Source: Paracidovorax wautersii (GTDB lineage: Bacteria > Pseudomonadota > Gammaproteobacteria > Burkholderiales > Burkholderiaceae_C). Taken from it: 64,000 nucleotides of DNA. The position numbers and the translations under genes are program-made. The stretch is taken from assembly GCF_900113035.1 (NCBI RefSeq), contig NZ_FONX01000005.1, forward strand, positions 62,001 to 126,000, given 5' to 3'. This document shows positions 9,524-18,249 of this stretch, in pieces (the first letter of the stretch is position 1; the number at the start of each line of letters is the position of its first letter). The notes under the pieces were generated by a model. It did no database searches. It saw only the letters and a list, made by a program, of their open reading frames with translations, and was not told where the DNA came from.

Positions 9524-9937
9524 ATGGCTTATTCAGACAAAGTGATCGACCATTACGAGAACCCCCGCAACGTGGGTTCGTTCGACAAGGGTGATGAGTC
9601 CGTAGGCACCGGCATGGTCGGCGCGCCGGCATGCGGCGACGTGATGAAGCTGCAGATCAAGGTGAACCCCGAGACCGGCGTGATCGAAGACGCACGCTTC
9701 AAGACCTACGGCTGCGGCTCGGCCATCGCCTCTTCGTCGCTGGTGACCGAATGGGTCAAGGGCAAGACGCTGGACGAAGCGGCTGCGCTGAAGAACAGCC
9801 AGATCGCCGAAGAGCTGGCGCTGCCGCCCGTGAAGGTGCACTGCTCCATCCTCGCGGAAGACGCCATCAAGGCCGCCGTGCTGGACTACAAGACCAAGCA
9901 CGCGGCAGCCGCTCCCGCCGACGCTCAGGCCGCCTGA
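9524..9937 (+). CDS. iscU: Iron-sulfur scaffold IscU
   Basis: The 137-residue scaffold assembles [2Fe-2S] clusters before handing them over. All three ligand cysteines are present (Cys37 in GAPACGD, Cys64 in TYGCGSA, Cys107 in VHCSIL), as is the LPPVK motif (residues 100-104) that HscA binds. GAGGT lies upstream of the ATG. The Ala-rich C-terminus is slightly longer than in E. coli. It lies 21 nt after iscS. Confidence 0.97.
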   Translation: MAYSDKVIDHYENPRNVGSFDKGDESVGTGMVGAPACGDVMKLQIKVNPETGVIEDARFKTYGCGSAIASSSLVTEWVKGKTLDEAAALKNSQIAEELALPPVKVHCSILAEDAIKAAVLDYKTKHAAAAPADAQAA

Positions 9938-9941
9938 CGCC

Positions 9942-10265
9942 ATGGCCATCACCCTGACCGAAGCCGCGGCCCGGCACGTCAACCGCTATCTGTCCCGACG
10001 GGGCAAGGGCGTGGGCGTTCGCCTGGGTGTGAAGACCACGGGGTGTTCCGGGTTGGCGTACAAGCTGGAGTATGTGGATTCGCAGGAGCCGGAAGACGTG
10101 GTGTTCGAGAACCACGGCGTGAAGGTGCTGATCGATCCCAAGAGCCTGGCCTACATCGACGGCACCGAGCTCGACTTCGTGCGTGAAGGCCTGAACGAAG
10201 GCTTCAAGTTCAATAACCCCAACGAGCGCGACCGCTGCGGTTGCGGGGAGAGCTTCCGCGTTTGA
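9942..10265 (+). CDS. iscA: A-type iron-sulfur carrier IscA
   Basis: The 107-residue A-type carrier has the three conserved cysteines Cys35 (TTGCSGLAY), Cys99 and Cys101 (CGCGESF). It should carry Fe-S clusters or iron to target apoproteins. It begins 4 nt after iscU and is followed by an intrinsic terminator, so it is the last gene of the promoter-proximal segment. Confidence 0.96.
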   Translation: MAITLTEAAARHVNRYLSRRGKGVGVRLGVKTTGCSGLAYKLEYVDSQEPEDVVFENHGVKVLIDPKSLAYIDGTELDFVREGLNEGFKFNNPNERDRCGCGESFRV

Positions 10266-10293
10266 GCTTTCCCTCGACGCGCTGACCGCTGCG

Positions 10294-10325
10294 ACCGCCA
10301 GCGCCCCCAGCGCTGGCGGTTTTTT
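10294..10325 (+). terminator. Intrinsic terminator between iscA and hscB
   Basis: ACCGCCAGCGC (10294-10304) pairs perfectly with GCGCTGGCGGT (10310-10320) over 11 bp around a 5-nt loop, followed by five Ts. It splits the isc cluster after iscA, so hscB-hscA-fdx must be expressed by readthrough or from another promoter. Confidence 0.9.
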
Positions 10326-10355
10326 CATCACTGGCAGGCAGCAGGCCTGGCCCTT

Positions 10356-10874
10356 ATGAACCTCCAATCCGACGACTTTGAACTGTTCGACGTGCCGCGA
10401 CGCTTCGAGCAGGACCGTTCCGCGCTGGATGCGCGCTGGAAGGCGCTCCAGCGCGAGGCCCACCCGGATCGCTTCGCCGCGCAGGGCGGGGCCGCGCAGC
10501 GCGTGGCCATGCAGTGGTCGGTGCGCATCAACGAGGCCTACCAGCGCCTGAAAGACCCGCTGCGCCGCGCCGCCTATCTGTGCGAGCTGCACGGCGCGCC
10601 CATCCGCGCCGAAGACAACACCGCCATGCCCGCCGCGTTCCTGATGCAGCAGATGGAGTGGCGCGAGGCGCTGGAAGAAGCCGGCAGCACCGCCGAACTC
10701 GATGCGCTGGACGACGACGTGGCGCAGTCGCAGGCCGCCGCGATCGCGCGCTGCCGGCAGCTGATCGACGAGAAGGCCGACTATGCCGGGGCGGCGCAGG
10801 AGGTCAGAGCCCTCATGTTCATTGCGCGTTTTGGCCTGGACATCGAGGCCCGCCGGGACCAACTGGGACAATAG
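10356..10874 (+). CDS. hscB: Co-chaperone HscB
   Basis: The 172-residue J-type co-chaperone presents IscU to HscA and stimulates its ATPase. The J-domain HPD signature is at residues 36-38 (REAHPDRF). The C-terminal helical domain that binds IscU contains LMFIARFGLDIEA. It starts 30 nt beyond a strong terminator and has no obvious Shine-Dalgarno. Confidence 0.94.
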   Translation: MNLQSDDFELFDVPRRFEQDRSALDARWKALQREAHPDRFAAQGGAAQRVAMQWSVRINEAYQRLKDPLRRAAYLCELHGAPIRAEDNTAMPAAFLMQQMEWREALEEAGSTAELDALDDDVAQSQAAAIARCRQLIDEKADYAGAAQEVRALMFIARFGLDIEARRDQLGQ

Positions 10875-11015
10875 CCGGTTGAGCAAGGGCCCGGCGCCTT
10901 TTCATCGCGCCGCAGCCGTTTCGGCGCGCCCGTACCCACCCGCATCAAGACAAGAGCGAGCAAACCAGGCCCCGGGGGCCGGCGAAGCAGGCTCACCACA
11001 ACACGAACATTCTTC

Positions 11016-12911
11016 ATGGCGCTTCTGCAGATCTCCGAACCCGGCCAATCCCCCGACCCGCACCAACGGCGCATCGCCGTGGGCATCGACCTGGGCACCA
11101 CCCATTCGCTGGTGGCCGCCGTGCGCAATGGCGTGGCCGAATGCCTGCCCGACGATGCCGGCCGCGTGCTGCTGCCTTCGGCCGTGCGCTACCTGGAAGG
11201 GGGCGGCCGGCAGATCGGCGCCGAGGCGCTGGGTGCCCAGGCAACGGACCCGGTCAACACCATCGTCTCGGTCAAGCGCTTCATGGGACGCGGCCTGGCC
11301 GACATCGCCGGACGCGAGAAACTGCCGTACAGCTTCACTGAAGCGGCACCGGCCGGGGAGGGTGCCGCCGAGGGCTCCGCCCACGGCATGGTGGCCATCT
11401 CCACCGCTGGCGGCGTGAAGTCGCCGGTGGAGGTCAGCGCCGAAATCCTGGCCACCCTGCGCTACCGGGCGGAAGACACCTTCAACGACGACCTGTATGG
11501 CGCCGTCATCACCGTGCCGGCCTATTTCGACGATGCACAGCGCCAGGCCACCAAGGACGCTGCCCGCCTGGCGGGCCTGAATCTGCTGCGCCTCATCAAC
11601 GAGCCGACGGCCGCGGCCATCGCCTACGGGCTGGACAACGGTTCCGAGGGCGTCTATGCGGTGTACGACCTGGGCGGCGGCACCTTCGACATCTCGGTGC
11701 TGCGGCTCACGCAAGGCGTGTTCGAGGTCATCTCCACCGGCGGCGATTCGGCCCTGGGCGGCGACGACTACGACGCAGCCCTGGCCGAATGGGTGCTGGG
11801 GCAGCTGGGCCTGCAGGCCGTGTCCCCGCAGGACAAGTCGGCCGCCCGCGTGGCGGCGCGCGCCTGCAAGGAGGCCCTGACTGCTACGGAAAAGGTAGCA
11901 TTCAGCGCCATCATCGCGGGCGCGGAAGCCCGATTCGACGTGACGCGTCAGGATTTCGAGGCCGCCACGGCCGAGCTCACGGCCCGCTCGCTGGCCGCGG
12001 TGCGCCGCGCCCTGCGCGATGCGCGTCTGCAAAAGGACGAAGTCCAGGGCGTGGTCCTGGTGGGTGGTTCCACCCGCATGCCGCAGATCCGCCAGGCGGT
12101 GGCGGATTTCTTCGGCAAGGAACCGCTGACCAACCTCAACCCCGACGAAGTCGTCGCCCTGGGCGCGGCCATCCAGGCCAATCAGCTGGCCGGCAACGAC
12201 TCGGCCGGCGATCTGCTGCTGCTCGACGTGATCCCGCTGTCGCTGGGCATCGAGACCATGGGCGGGCTGGTCGAGCGCATCGTCAGCCGCAACGAAACCA
12301 TTCCCACCGCCAAGGCGCAGGACTTCACGACCTACAAGGACGGCCAGACCGCCCTGGCGGTCCATGTGGTGCAGGGCGAGCGCGACCTGGTGGCGGACTG
12401 CCGCAGCCTGGCCCGCTTCGAGCTGCGCGGCATTCCGCCCATGGCCGCCGGCGCGGCGCGCATCCGCGTGACCTTTACGGTCGATGCCGACGGCCTGCTG
12501 AGCGTCAGCGCACGCGAGCAGACCAGCGGCGTCGAGGCGCGCATCGACGTGAAGCCGTCGTACGGCCTCTCGGATGACCAGATCGCCCGCATGCTGCAGG
12601 AAGGCTTCGCCACCGCCCAGCAGGATGTGCGCACCCGCGCCCTGGTCGAGGCCCGCGTGGATGCCGACCGCATGCTGATCGCCATCGACAGCGCCCTGCA
12701 GGCCGATGGCGACGTGCTGAGCGCCACCGAGCGCGAGGCCATCGATGGCCTGGCGCAGGCGCTGAAGTCGCTGCGCGACACGTCCGAAGACGCCGCCGAG
12801 ATCGAGGCCGCCACGCAGGCGCTGGCCAAGGGCACCGAGGCCTTCGCGGCCCAGCGCATGAACCGCGGCATCCGTGAGGCGCTGGCCGGCAAGAACGTCG
12901 ATAAGCTCTGA
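11016..12911 (+). CDS. hscA: Fe-S assembly Hsp70 chaperone HscA
   Basis: The 631-residue specialised Hsp70 drives cluster release from IscU. The nucleotide-binding domain shows [57 protein letters not shown] and [14 protein letters not shown]. The substrate-binding domain begins near [18 protein letters not shown], and the lid is Ala/Glu-rich. An N-terminal extension of about 18 residues precedes the first strand. It follows hscB by 141 bp, an interval in which I see no gene. Confidence 0.96.
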   Translation: MALLQISEPGQSPDPHQRRIAVGIDLGTTHSLVAAVRNGVAECLPDDAGRVLLPSAVRYLEGGGRQIGAEALGAQATDPVNTIVSVKRFMGRGLADIAGREKLPYSFTEAAPAGEGAAEGSAHGMVAISTAGGVKSPVEVSAEILATLRYRAEDTFNDDLYGAVITVPAYFDDAQRQATKDAARLAGLNLLRLINEPTAAAIAYGLDNGSEGVYAVYDLGGGTFDISVLRLTQGVFEVISTGGDSALGGDDYDAALAEWVLGQLGLQAVSPQDKSAARVAARACKEALTATEKVAFSAIIAGAEARFDVTRQDFEAATAELTARSLAAVRRALRDARLQKDEVQGVVLVGGSTRMPQIRQAVADFFGKEPLTNLNPDEVVALGAAIQANQLAGNDSAGDLLLLDVIPLSLGIETMGGLVERIVSRNETIPTAKAQDFTTYKDGQTALAVHVVQGERDLVADCRSLARFELRGIPPMAAGAARIRVTFTVDADGLLSVSAREQTSGVEARIDVKPSYGLSDDQIARMLQEGFATAQQDVRTRALVEARVDADRMLIAIDSALQADGDVLSATEREAIDGLAQALKSLRDTSEDAAEIEAATQALAKGTEAFAAQRMNRGIREALAGKNVDKL

Positions 12912-12951
12912 CCCGCGCTCCCACCCCCCACAGCAAGAAACCCCGAGCCCC

Positions 12952-13290
12952 ATGCCCGTCATCAAGATTCTTCCTCACGCCGAATACTGCCCCGCCGGCA
13001 CCGAAATCTCCGCGCCCGCCGGCACCTCGATCTGCGAGGCACTGCTGGACAACGGCATCAAGATCGAGCACGCCTGCGACATGAGCTGCGCCTGCACCAC
13101 CTGCCACGTCATCGTGCGCCAGGGGCTGGAATCGCTCAACGAGGCCGAAGAGGAAGAGGAAGACCTGCTGGACCGCGCCTGGGGCCTGGAGCCGCAATCG
13201 CGCCTGTCGTGCCAGGCCATCCTGGCGCAGGCGGATGTGACGGTGGAGATCCCCAAGTACACGATCAACCACGCCAAGGAAAACCACTGA
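12952..13290 (+). CDS. fdx: ISC-type [2Fe-2S] ferredoxin
   Basis: The 112-residue adrenodoxin-like ferredoxin supplies electrons for cluster assembly. Ligands Cys42, Cys48, Cys51 (in CDMSCACTTCH) and Cys87 (RLSCQAI) match the E. coli Fdx positions, and an acidic helix (EEEEEDLLDRAW) follows. No iscX-like gene follows; the stop codon overlaps the dnaQ start by one base (TGATG), suggesting translational coupling. Confidence 0.95.
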   Translation: MPVIKILPHAEYCPAGTEISAPAGTSICEALLDNGIKIEHACDMSCACTTCHVIVRQGLESLNEAEEEEEDLLDRAWGLEPQSRLSCQAILAQADVTVEIPKYTINHAKENH

Positions 13291-14003
13291 TGTCCCGCCA
13301 GATCGTTCTCGATACGGAAACCACCGGCCTTTCGGCCGAGGGCGGCGACCGCATCATCGAACTGGGATGCGTGGAGCTGTTCAACCGCAAGCTCACCGGC
13401 AACAACCTGCACCTCTATTTCAACCCGGGGCGCGACAGCCATGAAGACGCGCTGAAGGTCCACGGCATCAGCAACGAGTTCCTGAAGGACAAGCCCAAGT
13501 TCGCCGACATGGCCGAGGACATCCTGCGCTACCTGCAGGGTGCCGAGATCATCATCCACAACGCGGCGTTCGACGTGGGCTTTCTCAACAAGGAGCTCGA
13601 ACTGACCGGCCGCCCGGCCTTCGGCAGCTTCGTGGCCGGCATCACCGACACCCTGGCCATGGCCAAGGAGATGTACCCCGGCAAGCGCAATTCGCTCGAC
13701 GCCCTGTGCGACCGGCTGGGCGTGGACAACTCCAGCCGTACCCTGCACGGCGCCTTGCTCGATGCGGAGCTGCTGGCCGATGTCTATATCAACCTCACGC
13801 GCGGGCAGGACGCGTTGCTCATCTCCGACGAGTCGGAAGAGGACGAGGGCGGCGTGAAGATCGCGCCCATCGACCTGAGCAGCATCACCCTGCAGGTGCT
13901 GCGCGCGAGCGAAGCGGAGCTGGCCGAGCACGATGCGACGCTCGCGCAGATCGACAAGGCCAGCGGCGGCAAAACAATTTGGAAAACCTCGGCCCAGGCC
14001 TGA
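13290..14003 (+). CDS. dnaQ: DNA polymerase III epsilon subunit (proofreading exonuclease)
   Basis: The 237-residue DEDD-type 3'-5' exonuclease has Exo I (LDTETTG), Exo II (HNAAFDVGFLN) and Exo III epsilon (HGALLDAELLADVY). The C-terminal tail after about residue 180 is the part expected to bind the polymerase alpha subunit. It overlaps the end of fdx by one base, so it may be co-expressed with the hscBA-fdx segment as well as from a promoter of its own. Confidence 0.95.
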   Translation: MSRQIVLDTETTGLSAEGGDRIIELGCVELFNRKLTGNNLHLYFNPGRDSHEDALKVHGISNEFLKDKPKFADMAEDILRYLQGAEIIIHNAAFDVGFLNKELELTGRPAFGSFVAGITDTLAMAKEMYPGKRNSLDALCDRLGVDNSSRTLHGALLDAELLADVYINLTRGQDALLISDESEEDEGGVKIAPIDLSSITLQVLRASEAELAEHDATLAQIDKASGGKTIWKTSAQA

Positions 14004-14044
14004 AAAACTGTGCCATAATCATGGTCTTGTCGCAACGACGACTA

Positions 14045-14119
14045 GGGTGATTAGCTCAGCGGTAGAGCACTGCCTTCACACGGCAGGGGTCGCAGGTTCA
14101 AACCCTGCATCACCCACCA
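14045..14119 (+). tRNA. tRNA-Val (anticodon CAC)
   Basis: A 75-nt cloverleaf with acceptor GGGTGAT paired with ATCACCC, a D-loop with AGCTCAGCGGTAGAGC, anticodon stem CTGCC/GGCAG around loop TTCACAC (anticodon CAC), T-arm GCAGG-TTCAAAC-CCTGC and an encoded CCA at 14117-14119. A CATAAT -10-like hexamer lies at 14014-14019. Confidence 0.95.
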
Positions 14120-14125
14120 ACATCG

Positions 14126-14159
14126 AAACCCCGTAGATCCATGGTCTGCGGGGTTTTTT
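14126..14159 (+). terminator. Intrinsic terminator after tRNA-Val
   Basis: AAACCCCG (14126-14133) pairs with CGGGGTTT (14149-14156), with further pairing inside the loop, followed by a T-run. Confidence 0.85.
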
Positions 14160-14345
14160 CTTGGACCTGCTGCCTGCCGTGCATCCCCGAAGTTCCCGGT
14201 CGGCTGGCGCGTGTGCGCTTGCGGGTCAAATCGGCGTCGACGCCGGCCATGCGCAACGCGAAGCTCCGCTCGGCGAGCGCGGCATTGCCGGAGGACTGTG
14301 CTCACGAAGGTTCCATCGTGCCGGCTTAATGCGCGGCCAGGCCAC

Positions 14346-16163
14346 TCAGCCGCTCATGGCCTGTGTGAACATGATCTCGATGAATTCGCCAGGGCGGATC
14401 ATCTGCAGGGACACGGCGACGAGCATGTTGCCGTCCAGCACGTTCTGGGCGGTCATGGTCGATCCCAGTCCGCAGCTTACCGAGAACGCCTCGCTGGGTT
14501 GGCTGCCCGTCAGGCCCCCCTGTTGCCAGACACCCGTCAGGAAACTGCCGATGGCGGCCGTCACGGTCGCCCATGTGGCGGCGTCGTTGGCGGCGAAGAC
14601 ATAGCTCTGCAGCGCGAGCTTGATCGACTGCTCCAGGTAGATCAGGGTGCGCCGGACCTGGATGTAGCGATAGTCGTCGCTGTTGCCGTCCAGCGTGCGG
14701 GCGCCCCACACGACGTTGCCCCGCGAGGGCAGGGCGCGCACGATGTTGATGGCCTCGCCATTGGTCGGCACGTTGAATCCGCTCTGCTCTGCATCGGTCA
14801 TGGCGTAGAGCGGCGCCGCCACCGAAGCCAGCGCCAGATTGGCCGGAGCGCTCCACACGCCGTTGAGGTTGTCGCTCGTGGTCCAGACGCCGGCGAGCAA
14901 GGCGCTGGGCGGCAGCACGTTCATGTCGGCGGCGATCAGCTGCGCGATCTGCTGGAACAGCGGCAAGGCGTTGAGCAGCCGTTGGTTCAGGCTCGCCATC
15001 CACTGCGCCAGCGCGGTGCCGTCGGTGGGCGCGGGGGCGTAGCCGCCGCCGATCGAATAGGCCTTTCCGGTGGCCGAGGCGGAAACCGGAAAGGCCGCAG
15101 CGATGGCTGACTGCAGGTCGGCCAGTGCATCAGGATGGCCGACGTAGAGCGCGGTGGCCTGCGTGGTGAGAAGGTTGTTGAGCGTGCGGTTGTCGCCGTC
15201 GGGGGCTTGCAGGCAGGTGTAGAGGATGTCGGCTGTGCCGACGATGGAAGTCCTGAGCGCGGGCCCGTAGCAGGCGCCGTAGCTGACGCTGGAGACCTGG
15301 GGCGCGATGGCTTCGGAGAGTTCCGTCTGCGCGGCCTGCATGGCCTCGCAGGTGTCGGCGGTGAGGGCGCCGGGCAGCTCCAGGATGGCCATCCGGTCCT
15401 GTCGCCGGGACGCCTGCTGGAGCATGTTGCAGGCCATGGACGCGTAGTCCGGACGGGAGAGCTGGCAGGCTTCCGGCACCACGATCATGGTGGGGCCGAT
15501 GGTGTTGCCGGCGACGCTCAGCCCCACGTTCAGGCCGGGCTTGCCGCTGTCGAGGGCACCGCTGGGATCGCCCAGTTCGATGGTGCCGGCGGTCCAGCTG
15601 ACGGGAATGGGCGCGGGCAGGCTGCCCGGGGTCGGAAACTCGTTGGCCCAGTAGCTTCCCACCGACACCACGAAGCATTTTCCGCCGCCGTTGGCGAAGA
15701 AGGCCTGCATGCTCCAGTACAGGTTGAACCGACGGGGCTCGCCGGCGAGCGCGGCGGACTGCAGCAGGAAAGGTTGTGTCGAGATGGCGCCGTTCGCATC
15801 GGAGAAAGCGGCGTGGAAGGACGGAGGCTGCTGCACGGCCGGCCGGTCATGCGCGCCCCCGGAAGTGCTGCCCGAATAGCCCGAACTGCTCGGGAAAGGG
15901 GAAGAATCGCCCAGTGCCACGACTTGGTACCGCATCGGGATAGGGCCACCGAAGTGCTGGATGAACTCCGCCATCGACGAGATCGGCACCGCCGTGTCGT
16001 AGAGCGGCCTGCCGGTTGCCGGGTCGCCCGCCACTTCGGTATAGCCGATGAAGATCGGCACGGCCGTTTCCACGCCGACGATGGAAATCCCTGAAGAGGC
16101 TATCTCATTGATGTAGACGCCTGGCGTCGAGCGATTCAAATAGGCGGAAACCGAGGTGGACAT
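14346..16163 (-). CDS. Contractile tail sheath-like protein (solitary)
   Basis: The 605-residue protein starts at ATG 16163 with AAAGGA upstream. Its N-terminus has the tail-sheath hallmark STPGVYINEIASSGISI followed by VETAVPIFIGYTEVA, as in phage and phage-like contractile sheaths. The C-terminal part (MIRPGEFIEIMFTQAMSG) resembles the sheath C-terminal domain. Sheath subunits polymerise around an inner tube and contract to drive it through a target envelope. No tube, baseplate, spike, ATPase or assembly gene is adjacent: the neighbours are tRNA-Val (convergent) and a two-component system. It may be a remnant, a part of a system encoded elsewhere, or a repurposed sheath fold. Phage and extracellular injection-system types cannot be told apart here. 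Confidence 0.8.
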   Translation of the reverse strand: MSTSVSAYLNRSTPGVYINEIASSGISIVGVETAVPIFIGYTEVAGDPATGRPLYDTAVPISSMAEFIQHFGGPIPMRYQVVALGDSSPFPSSSGYSGSTSGGAHDRPAVQQPPSFHAAFSDANGAISTQPFLLQSAALAGEPRRFNLYWSMQAFFANGGGKCFVVSVGSYWANEFPTPGSLPAPIPVSWTAGTIELGDPSGALDSGKPGLNVGLSVAGNTIGPTMIVVPEACQLSRPDYASMACNMLQQASRRQDRMAILELPGALTADTCEAMQAAQTELSEAIAPQVSSVSYGACYGPALRTSIVGTADILYTCLQAPDGDNRTLNNLLTTQATALYVGHPDALADLQSAIAAAFPVSASATGKAYSIGGGYAPAPTDGTALAQWMASLNQRLLNALPLFQQIAQLIAADMNVLPPSALLAGVWTTSDNLNGVWSAPANLALASVAAPLYAMTDAEQSGFNVPTNGEAINIVRALPSRGNVVWGARTLDGNSDDYRYIQVRRTLIYLEQSIKLALQSYVFAANDAATWATVTAAIGSFLTGVWQQGGLTGSQPSEAFSVSCGLGSTMTAQNVLDGNMLVAVSLQMIRPGEFIEIMFTQAMSG

Positions 16164-16322
16164 GCGCAATCCTTTGCTGGTGGCGGCTATCGAGAGACGA
16201 TGGAATCCCACTGGATTTCCTGGACACCTGTGATTCGCGGTGCCGACCAGAGTTATAGACCACCTCGATGCAGTCGAAGACGCCGGCGCACGCGCTCGCG
16301 CTTGGGCAACCGGATTCAGTCC

Positions 16323-17375
16323 TCATCCCGCCCACTGCAGCTCGAAGGCCGACCCTCCCAGGCGTGATGGCGCCCACAGGGCCTTCCCGCCGTGGGCCTG
16401 GGCGATGGCTTGCACCACGGCCAGGCCCAGGCCGCTGCCGGGCCGCTCGTGCGAGGCGGCGCCGCGCTGGAAGGCTTCGAAGAGGCGGGCGGCTTCCGCG
16501 GCCTGCAGGCCGGGGCCGCTGTCTTCCACGCGCAGGTGGACCCGCCCGTCTTCCTGCCAGCTGCGGATGGCGATCGGTCCCGGCGTGGCATGGCGCAGCG
16601 CGTTTTCCAGCAGGGCCAGCAGCGCCTGGCGGATGCGGACCGGGTCGCACACCACTTCATCGGCCTGCAGGTCCAGCGCCAGCGCAAAGCCTGCGCCGGT
16701 CAGCTGCGGCTCCAGCGCCAGGGCGGCTGCGCGGACTTCTGCCGGGAGATCGGCCAGTTCCAGGCGCAGTTCGAGGTGGCCGCTGTCGCGCAGGCCCAGC
16801 AGCCGCAGGTCTTCGATCAGCCGCGCCAGGCCCTCGACGTTCTTGAGCAGGGCCTGGAACTGCGCGGGGCTCGGCTCGAAGACGCCTTCGGTCAGGCCCT
16901 GCAGGCGGCCGCGCAGGATGGTCACCGGCGTGCGCAGCTCGTGGGCGATGGCGGCGTTCCAGAAGGCGCGTCCCTGAGCCATGTGCTGCAGCCGCTGCGC
17001 CATGCCGTTGAAGTCTTCCACCAGCTGCGCGGCCTCGCCCAGCGAATGCGCGTCGGTGTGGGCGCGCGCGGAGAGGTCGCCCTCGGCGATGCGGTGCAGG
17101 CTCTCGGCCACCGAATTCAGCGGCGTGACGATGCGGCGCGAGAGCTTGCTGGCCGTGACCACGGCCAGCACCAGCGCGGCGATCACGCTGCCCAGCATCC
17201 ACATCGCCTCGATGGGGGAGGGCACGAAGTCGTAGGAGATGCTGGAGGGCGAATAGGCCGTGAGCAGGGCGTAGAGCGCGTAGGAGCCCAGCAGGAACAG
17301 CAGCGCGATGCCGAAGGCCATCACCGCCAGCGAGATCACCAGCTGCCGGCGCAGCCCGCCGTAGCGCGCCGTCAT
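16323..17375 (-). CDS. Sensor histidine kinase of the efflux locus
   Basis: The 350-residue membrane kinase has TM1 (about residues 12-35), a short periplasmic loop, TM2 (about 55-80) and a HAMP domain. The phosphoacceptor His lies in AAIAHELRTPVTIL, followed by an N-box (ALLENALRHA), a G1 box (VEDSGPGLQA) and a G2 box (GSGLGLAVVQ). Its start overlaps the response regulator stop by four bases (ATGA), so the pair is coupled. The arrangement, transcribed away from a tripartite RND operon, is that of AdeS/BaeS-like sensors; the signal is unknown. Confidence 0.9.
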   Translation of the reverse strand: MTARYGGLRRQLVISLAVMAFGIALLFLLGSYALYALLTAYSPSSISYDFVPSPIEAMWMLGSVIAALVLAVVTASKLSRRIVTPLNSVAESLHRIAEGDLSARAHTDAHSLGEAAQLVEDFNGMAQRLQHMAQGRAFWNAAIAHELRTPVTILRGRLQGLTEGVFEPSPAQFQALLKNVEGLARLIEDLRLLGLRDSGHLELRLELADLPAEVRAAALALEPQLTGAGFALALDLQADEVVCDPVRIRQALLALLENALRHATPGPIAIRSWQEDGRVHLRVEDSGPGLQAAEAARLFEAFQRGAASHERPGSGLGLAVVQAIAQAHGGKALWAPSRLGGSAFELQWAG

Positions 17376-18109
17376 GGTGCGATGCCCAGCCGGTAGCCCA
17401 CGCCGCGCACGCTGGCCGGCACGCCCTCCAGCTTCAGCAGTTCCAGCTTCTTGCGCAGCTTGCTGATGTGGCTGTCCACCGTGCGTTCGAGCGCATCGCT
17501 CTCGGGCAGGCAGGCGGCTAGCAGCTCGGCGCGGCTGAAGACGCGCTTGGGCGCGCGCGCCATGTGGGCCAGCAGGTTGAATTCGGTCAGGGTGAGCGGC
17601 AGCGTGCGGCGTTCGCCGTCCACCTCCGCGCTGGCTTCCAGGGTTTCGGGGTCGATCTGGAAGGTGCCCACGCGCAGCACCCGCTGCGCGCCGCGCGCGC
17701 CGTGCGTGGCCGTGCGCCGCAGCACGGCCTGCACGCGCGCCACCACCTCGGCGGGGTTGAAGGGCTTGACCACGTAATCGTCGGCGCCCAGGCGCAGGCC
17801 CATGAGCTTGTCGATGTCCTGGTCCAGCGCCGTGAGCATGATGACCGGCGTGTCGCCGCGGTGGCGCAGCTCCGACAGTACCTGCCAGCCGCTGGCCAGG
17901 GGCAGCTGCACGTCGAGCAGCACCAGATCGGGCTTGAGCGACAGGTGCATGTCCAGCGCGGCCGTGCCCGTGGCGGCATGCGTGGCGCGCAGGCCGCTGC
18001 GGCGCAGATAGGCGCCGAGGATTTCGGCGATCTCGGTTTCGTCTTCCACCAGCAGCACGAGCGCCCCGGCGATGGCTGCGTCGGTCGGGGGCGGCAGGGA
18101 ATCATTCAT
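17372..18109 (-). CDS. OmpR-family response regulator of the efflux locus
   Basis: The 245-residue protein has a receiver domain (VLLVEDETEIAEIL, phosphoacceptor Asp in PDLVLLDVQLP, conserved Lys in VVKPFNPAE) and an OmpR/PhoB winged helix (LTLTEFNLLAHMA, TVDSHISKLRKKL, VRGVGYRLG). Start at ATG 18109. It is divergent from the adaptor gene with 140 bp between them, so it probably controls that promoter, as AdeR does for AdeABC. I saw no convincing direct repeat to nominate as its binding site. Confidence 0.92.
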   Translation of the reverse strand: MNDSLPPPTDAAIAGALVLLVEDETEIAEILGAYLRRSGLRATHAATGTAALDMHLSLKPDLVLLDVQLPLASGWQVLSELRHRGDTPVIMLTALDQDIDKLMGLRLGADDYVVKPFNPAEVVARVQAVLRRTATHGARGAQRVLRVGTFQIDPETLEASAEVDGERRTLPLTLTEFNLLAHMARAPKRVFSRAELLAACLPESDALERTVDSHISKLRKKLELLKLEGVPASVRGVGYRLGIAP

Positions 18110-18249
18110 GGCGGCGATTGTGCCGCTGCGGTGGAGCCTGCGCCGCTCCATCCTGCTTCCATGGTTCGTCCAACGAAGCGCGAGGAGGCCCGCCCAGAAT
18201 CGTGCCCTTCGAGAGTTCCGGTGCACGCATGCACGAGAGGGTGGACGCC

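Noticed and set aside
14120..16322. A prophage at the tRNA-Val locus
   Set aside because: Only a sheath gene is present; no integrase, structural, lysis or replication genes and no repeat of the tRNA end was seen.
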